From: Planctomycetota bacterium
Lineage (GTDB): Bacteria > Planctomycetota > Phycisphaerae > WQYP01
NCBI GenBank assembly: GCA_021852245.1
Contig: JAJZNY010000432.1
Location: 1-8,161 of the forward strand
Direction of reading: 5' to 3'
DNA: 8,161 nucleotides
In this document: positions 5,377 through 8,161 of the stretch, in pieces
Layout: the number at the start of each line of letters is the position of its first letter
Numbering within the stretch: position 1 is the stretch's first letter
Program-made: the position numbers and the translations under genes
Notes under the pieces: generated by a model
Told to the model about the DNA's origin: nothing
Seen by the model: only the letters and a program-made list of their open reading frames with translations
Database searches by the model: none

Positions 5377-7503
5377 TTAAACGGCGGCAGGTTCGGCCGC
5401 AAACTGGCTCTCGCAGATTCGCCGATATCCGGCACAGGTTGAGAGCAGATCCGCGTGCGTGCCCAGGCCGATGATCCTGCCATGATCCAGGCAGACGATG
5501 ATGTCAGCCCCCACAATGGTGCTCAGGCGATGGGCAATGACGAATGTCGTGCGACTGCGCATAAAGTCCTTCAGCGCCAGATTAATCTTCTGTTCGCTAT
5601 CCGCATCAATCTGGCTCATCGCCTCATCGAGCAGCAGAATCGCCGGGTTACGCAATATCGCACGTGCAATCGCAATTCGCTGCCGCTGCCCGCCGGAAAG
5701 CCGTACGCCCGATTGGCCCACGAGTGTGTTGTATCCTTCAGGTAACTGCGAAATAAATTCGTCCGCGTAGCTCTGCCGGCTGGCCGCCAGCACGGCATCA
5801 CGATTGGCGTGTGGAGTGGCGTAGGCAATGTTATTGTAAACCGTATCCGCAAACAAAATGGTATCCTGAGTCACCAATCCGATCTGCTTTCGCAGCGACC
5901 GCAGCGACACACCTGCAATATCCGTTGAATCGATGAGGATTCGTCCGGCGGTGGGGATCAGCAATCGCGGAATCAGTGAAAGCAGGGTGGATTTGCCCGA
6001 TCCATTGGCGCCGACAATCGCCGCGGTCTGTCCCCGGCGCACGGTGAAATGAATATCCTGCAGCACCGGCTCGGGTGAACCTGCATACGCAAAATGCACC
6101 CCTTCAAACGTGATCTCTTTCGAAAGCGGTGGAAGTGCTGGCAATGGTACGGCGGAGCTTTCCTCCACCGGTTCATCAATAATTTCAAAAATCCGTGTGG
6201 CCGACGCATTTGACTGCTGCAATTTTGAATTCACATCCGAAAGCTTCCGGAGCGGTTCGAAAATGGCCGCAAAACAGGCCAGCAGAAAGATGAACGAATC
6301 GCGATTGATGGAATGGCTCAGCACCAGCTTCGCAGCAATCAGCACGGGAATGCAACCGAGCACGATGGTTAGCGTTTCGATCGTGGGGCGGGAAAGCGAG
6401 GTGTAGTGCGCCAATCGCGCCTGCTGGTCGTAAAGGTATCGATTGACCTTGCTGAAGCGTCGTCGTTCATATCCCTGCCCGTTATGAGCCTTGACGATAC
6501 GCACACCCAGCAATGTTTCGCTGATAATCCCCAGCATGTCCGACCATTTTTCCAGCCCCTTCCGGCTGGCTCGCCGCATCCGCTTGGAGAATTTGCGGAT
6601 GATCACACCGATGATCGGCAAGATCACCATCGTGCCGACGCATATCCGCCAGTCAATGAGCAATGCCACAATGCCCACCGCCAGCGCCTTCATCGGTTCC
6701 AGCATCGTCTTGCCAAGCAGCGTGGTAAGCCCCTCGGTAAGTGTATTGGTATCCTGCGTCAGGCGACTGGTCAGATCGGTCGTGCCGTGCTTCGAAAAAT
6801 ACTGCATCGGCAACTGCAGAATCCGATTGTGCATCCGCCGGCGCAGGTTAATCACCACTTTCGCCGCCAGCGTCATGCTGATGTATTGCTGCATGTACCG
6901 AAACGCACTGCCGACAATGCACAAAATCACAAATACCACCATCACCCAAAGCAGGCACCACCAGCGGCTCTGGGGCAGGGCGCTGATCGCATCAACAAAC
7001 AGCCACATGTACCAGTGCGTGCCGGGCATGGTGATTGTCGGCTGCGCGATCACATTTCCACTGCTCGATGCGATTGTGAGGTGAACACGGGCATAATCTG
7101 CCGTGTGGGCCAATATCCGCATCATCCCCTGCCAATGTCGGCTCACCGCGTGCGCACCGGCACCGGCTGACACCACCGCCACCTGCGTGATGCGGTCACC
7201 GGGGCTTAATTTCGCCAGCGCAGCCGGAGTGGCATGGCCCACACGTGAGATGATAATCGCCAGTGTCTTGGCGTGAACCGATTGGTCCAGATCCATCAAC
7301 CCCATGTGCAGGCGGCTCTGCGCCGCCGCCTGATCGGCCCATCCGTGCACCCCCTGCGTGGAGATAAATATTTTCATCACCGGCAGCAGCGTCGCAATTC
7401 CCGAAGCGTAGGAAAGCCCCACACCCAGGGCGCAGAGCAGCCCCAGTACAACTCGCCAGCGATACGGCCAGACACCCTCTAAAACTCTCAGCAGTGGTTT
7501 CAT
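5377..7503 (-). CDS. ABC exporter half-transporter (MsbA/type IV) with PDZ-like extracytoplasmic insert
   Basis: This encodes a 708-aa fused membrane and ATPase protein, working as a homodimer or half of a heterodimer to export lipids, peptides or drugs. TM1 is about 17-36 and TM2 about 181-203, and the remaining membrane helices extend to about residue 415. The ATPase domain is intact: Walker A GANGSGKST (498-506), Q-loop Gln546, signature RLSGGQRQR (601-609), Walker B ILLLDE with catalytic Glu627, and switch His658. Usual family length is 570-600. The surplus lies between TM1 and TM2, where about 115 residues (52-166) replace a short loop. Residues 95-150 (LSPGDRITQV, a helix, then VHLTIASSSGN) resemble a PDZ domain. 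ATG 7503 is preferred because AGAGG lies five bases before it. An in-frame ATG at 7524 sits in the loop of a hairpin. It is first in the minus-strand operon. MsbA-like lipid export is plausible but the substrate cannot be read from sequence. Confidence 0.92.
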   Translation of the reverse strand: MKPLLRVLEGVWPYRWRVVLGLLCALGVGLSYASGIATLLPVMKIFISTQGVHGWADQAAAQSRLHMGLMDLDQSVHAKTLAIIISRVGHATPAALAKLSPGDRITQVAVVSAGAGAHAVSRHWQGMMRILAHTADYARVHLTIASSSGNVIAQPTITMPGTHWYMWLFVDAISALPQSRWWCLLWVMVVFVILCIVGSAFRYMQQYISMTLAAKVVINLRRRMHNRILQLPMQYFSKHGTTDLTSRLTQDTNTLTEGLTTLLGKTMLEPMKALAVGIVALLIDWRICVGTMVILPIIGVIIRKFSKRMRRASRKGLEKWSDMLGIISETLLGVRIVKAHNGQGYERRRFSKVNRYLYDQQARLAHYTSLSRPTIETLTIVLGCIPVLIAAKLVLSHSINRDSFIFLLACFAAIFEPLRKLSDVNSKLQQSNASATRIFEIIDEPVEESSAVPLPALPPLSKEITFEGVHFAYAGSPEPVLQDIHFTVRRGQTAAIVGANGSGKSTLLSLIPRLLIPTAGRILIDSTDIAGVSLRSLRKQIGLVTQDTILFADTVYNNIAYATPHANRDAVLAASRQSYADEFISQLPEGYNTLVGQSGVRLSGGQRQRIAIARAILRNPAILLLDEAMSQIDADSEQKINLALKDFMRSRTTFVIAHRLSTIVGADIIVCLDHGRIIGLGTHADLLSTCAGYRRICESQFAAEPAAV

Positions 7504-7513
7504 CAGTTCCTCT

Positions 7514-7539
7514 GATCGCGGCATTTCCGCCCCGCGATC
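7514..7539 (-). promoter_or_regulatory. Hairpin in the leader next to the exporter ribosome binding site
   Basis: A perfect 8-base inverted repeat, GATCGCGG (7539-7532 read on the minus strand) and CCGCGATC (7521-7514), encloses a 10-base loop. The stem ends one base before AGAGG, the ribosome binding site for ATG 7503, and the alternative ATG at 7524 is in the loop. It could modulate translation, or be a leader structure without a role. Confidence 0.45.
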
Positions 7540-7860
7540 TCAAACCATTTAACATACCACCAAATTATGCTCTTGACATGAGTATCAAATAGCGCAGCGA
7601 CGGACTCGAAGCCAACGGGCTCGATATAACGCGACGGGCATGTTGTGAATTCTTTCAGGTGCTGTGGTTTACGCTCGGCAGGTTCCATGCGCACAAAGAT
7701 TGCGCATTCCGATTGCCGCTCTGACGAGGGCAACGGGATATTTCGGCATCCGTGAGAGGAAATTCTACTTCTCAGAGAGTGCTGTCACGCGGTCCGGCAT
7801 GGTCGTGAAACCTCTACATCAGTGGTTTTCAATTTAATAACCAAGGCTCTGAGTGTATCG
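7540..7860. other. Intergenic stretch without a convincing gene
   Basis: No frame here looks coding. A minus-strand frame from TTG 7733 ends in a TGATG overlap with the exporter start, but it lacks a ribosome binding site and any family-like segment. Candidate promoter elements for the exporter operon lie at 7556-7588. The rest, up to about 7860, holds no tRNA-like fold, repeat or further motif I can support. Confidence 0.6.
7556..7588 (-). promoter_or_regulatory. Weak candidate promoter region for the exporter-pyrC-NYN-ogt operon
   Basis: Two overlapping options are seen on the minus strand: TTGATA (7588-7583) with TAATTT after 15 bases, or ATGTCA with TATGTT after 17 bases. Each is a partial match. 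Some promoter is expected here because no gene precedes the operon closely. Confidence 0.25.
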
Positions 7861-7865
7861 GATTT

Positions 7866-8085
7866 GATCCTTGCGGATCGGGCTGCGATCCTGCTCGCTG
7901 TGTAAACCAAAAGACTGCGTGTGGATTGCAGTTTCGGGCGGCGAGAGCAGGTATTTCCAGCAGCGGATACCGAGCCGACAGCAACTTCCAGGCGGCGGCT
8001 CATCTGCATCAGCTCTTAGAACCGTGCGGAGCGCAAAAGGAGGGCGACAACGGCCCAAAGCCGATATCGCCCTCGCGTTTTATTT
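7866..8085 (+). ncRNA. Candidate plus-strand structured RNA ending in an intrinsic terminator
   Basis: A strong terminator at the right end has no plus-strand gene before it, and the sequence leading to it is dense in short perfect inverted repeats. These are GATCC/GGATC (7866-7879); GGATCG/CGATCC (7875-7891); CCTGC-TCGC with GCGA-ga-GCAGG (7890-7898 and 7941-7951), enclosing ACTGC/GCAGT (7914-7932); GGTAT/ATACC (7950-7971); and directly adjoining it GAGCCG/CGGCTC (7972-8001). The arrangement could fold as consecutive and nested stems. I compared it in memory with tmRNA, RNase P RNA, SRP RNA and 6S RNA and saw no defining motif of any. No clear promoter is visible upstream, so the 5' end is unknown. 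Short inverted repeats are frequent by chance in GC-rich DNA, so this is a hypothesis. A protein gene with plus-strand stop further left was sought and not found. Confidence 0.3.
8040..8085 (+). terminator. Strong intrinsic terminator, plus strand
   Basis: GAGGGCGA (8040-8047) pairs perfectly with TCGCCCTC (8067-8074). Inside, CGGC (8051-8054) pairs with GCCG (8060-8063) around a five-base loop, separated by a 3/3 internal loop. Three bases later comes TTTTATTT (8078-8085). The T tract is on the plus strand; the other side has only TTTT, so rightward termination is favoured. Confidence 0.75.
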
Positions 8086-8161
8086 CGCCGTCAAAAATGA
8101 AAGGTTATTTTTTCTTATCTTTGTATGGCGAAACATGGCGAAGTTTGCCACGGCGTGGTTT

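Noticed and set aside
5322..5516. Longer pyrC frame with 65 extra N-terminal codons
   Set aside because: The extension overlaps the 3' end of the exporter gene in another frame and has no dihydroorotase similarity.
7573..7601. Perfect TTGACA on the plus strand at 7573-7578 as a promoter for the candidate RNA
   Set aside because: No -10-like hexamer occurs 15-19 bases downstream.
7503..7733. Minus-strand frame of 76 codons whose TGA overlaps the exporter ATG (TGATG)
   Set aside because: The overlap suggests coupling, but the frame starts at TTG without a ribosome binding site. It also covers the candidate promoter and hairpin, and its protein looks like random composition.
7785..8058. Two overlapping minus-strand frames near the right end
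   Set aside because: Both are Arg/Ser-rich without any family-like block and overlap the inverted-repeat region and terminator.
7871..8161. Plus-strand frame open from TTG 7871 to the window edge
   Set aside because: It passes straight through a strong terminator hairpin, has no ATG near its start and reads as low-complexity Gly/Ser/Arg sequence.
8097..8161. Possible gene starts at ATG 8097 or ATG 8135 running off the right edge
   Set aside because: No ribosome binding site is seen before either, and too few codons are available to judge.

Overview
The window looks like chromosomal DNA of a Gram-negative-type bacterium with a moderately GC-rich genome. Planctomycetota (Phycisphaerae-like) is my best guess. 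It rests on the style of the 211-aa two-TM protein, the large GH35-type enzyme remnant with a Tat signal, and the mixed gene content. No rRNA, taxon-specific marker or alignment supports it, so treat it as weak inference.

Layout, left to right. Positions 1-694 (minus strand) hold a small operon: an acylphosphatase gene (acyP), then a two-TM membrane protein that starts at TTG and runs off the left edge. Positions 695-915 are a divergent promoter region, with a near-consensus promoter facing right and a weaker one facing left. Positions 916-1810 (plus strand) carry two uncharacterised genes: a 75-aa protein and a 211-aa membrane protein with a PH-like C-terminal domain. Positions 1811-2038 are a control region with a promoter candidate and two inverted repeats. 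It feeds 2039-2735, the ruin of a GH35-type beta-galactosidase. A Tat signal peptide and three conserved blocks survive in three different frames, with most of the enzyme missing between them.

Positions 2796-7503 (minus strand) form one compact run, in transcription order: an MsbA-type ABC exporter with an unusual PDZ-like domain in its first external loop, dihydroorotase (pyrC), a YacP-like NYN-domain RNase, and an Ogt-type O6-alkylguanine-DNA methyltransferase. Gaps are 55, 20 and 40 bases, so co-transcription is likely. The products act in export, pyrimidine synthesis, RNA turnover and DNA alkylation repair, and I see no single shared pathway.

Positions 7540-8161 have no convincing protein gene. 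A strong plus-strand intrinsic terminator sits at 8040-8085 behind about 220 bases dense in inverted repeats, which makes an unannotated plus-strand structured RNA the main open question.

Most interesting points: the PDZ-like insert in the exporter, the collapsed GH35 gene (one deletion junction fits a microhomology), and the orphan terminator with its structured upstream region. I found no clear sign of a mobile element, CRISPR array, tRNA or defence system.
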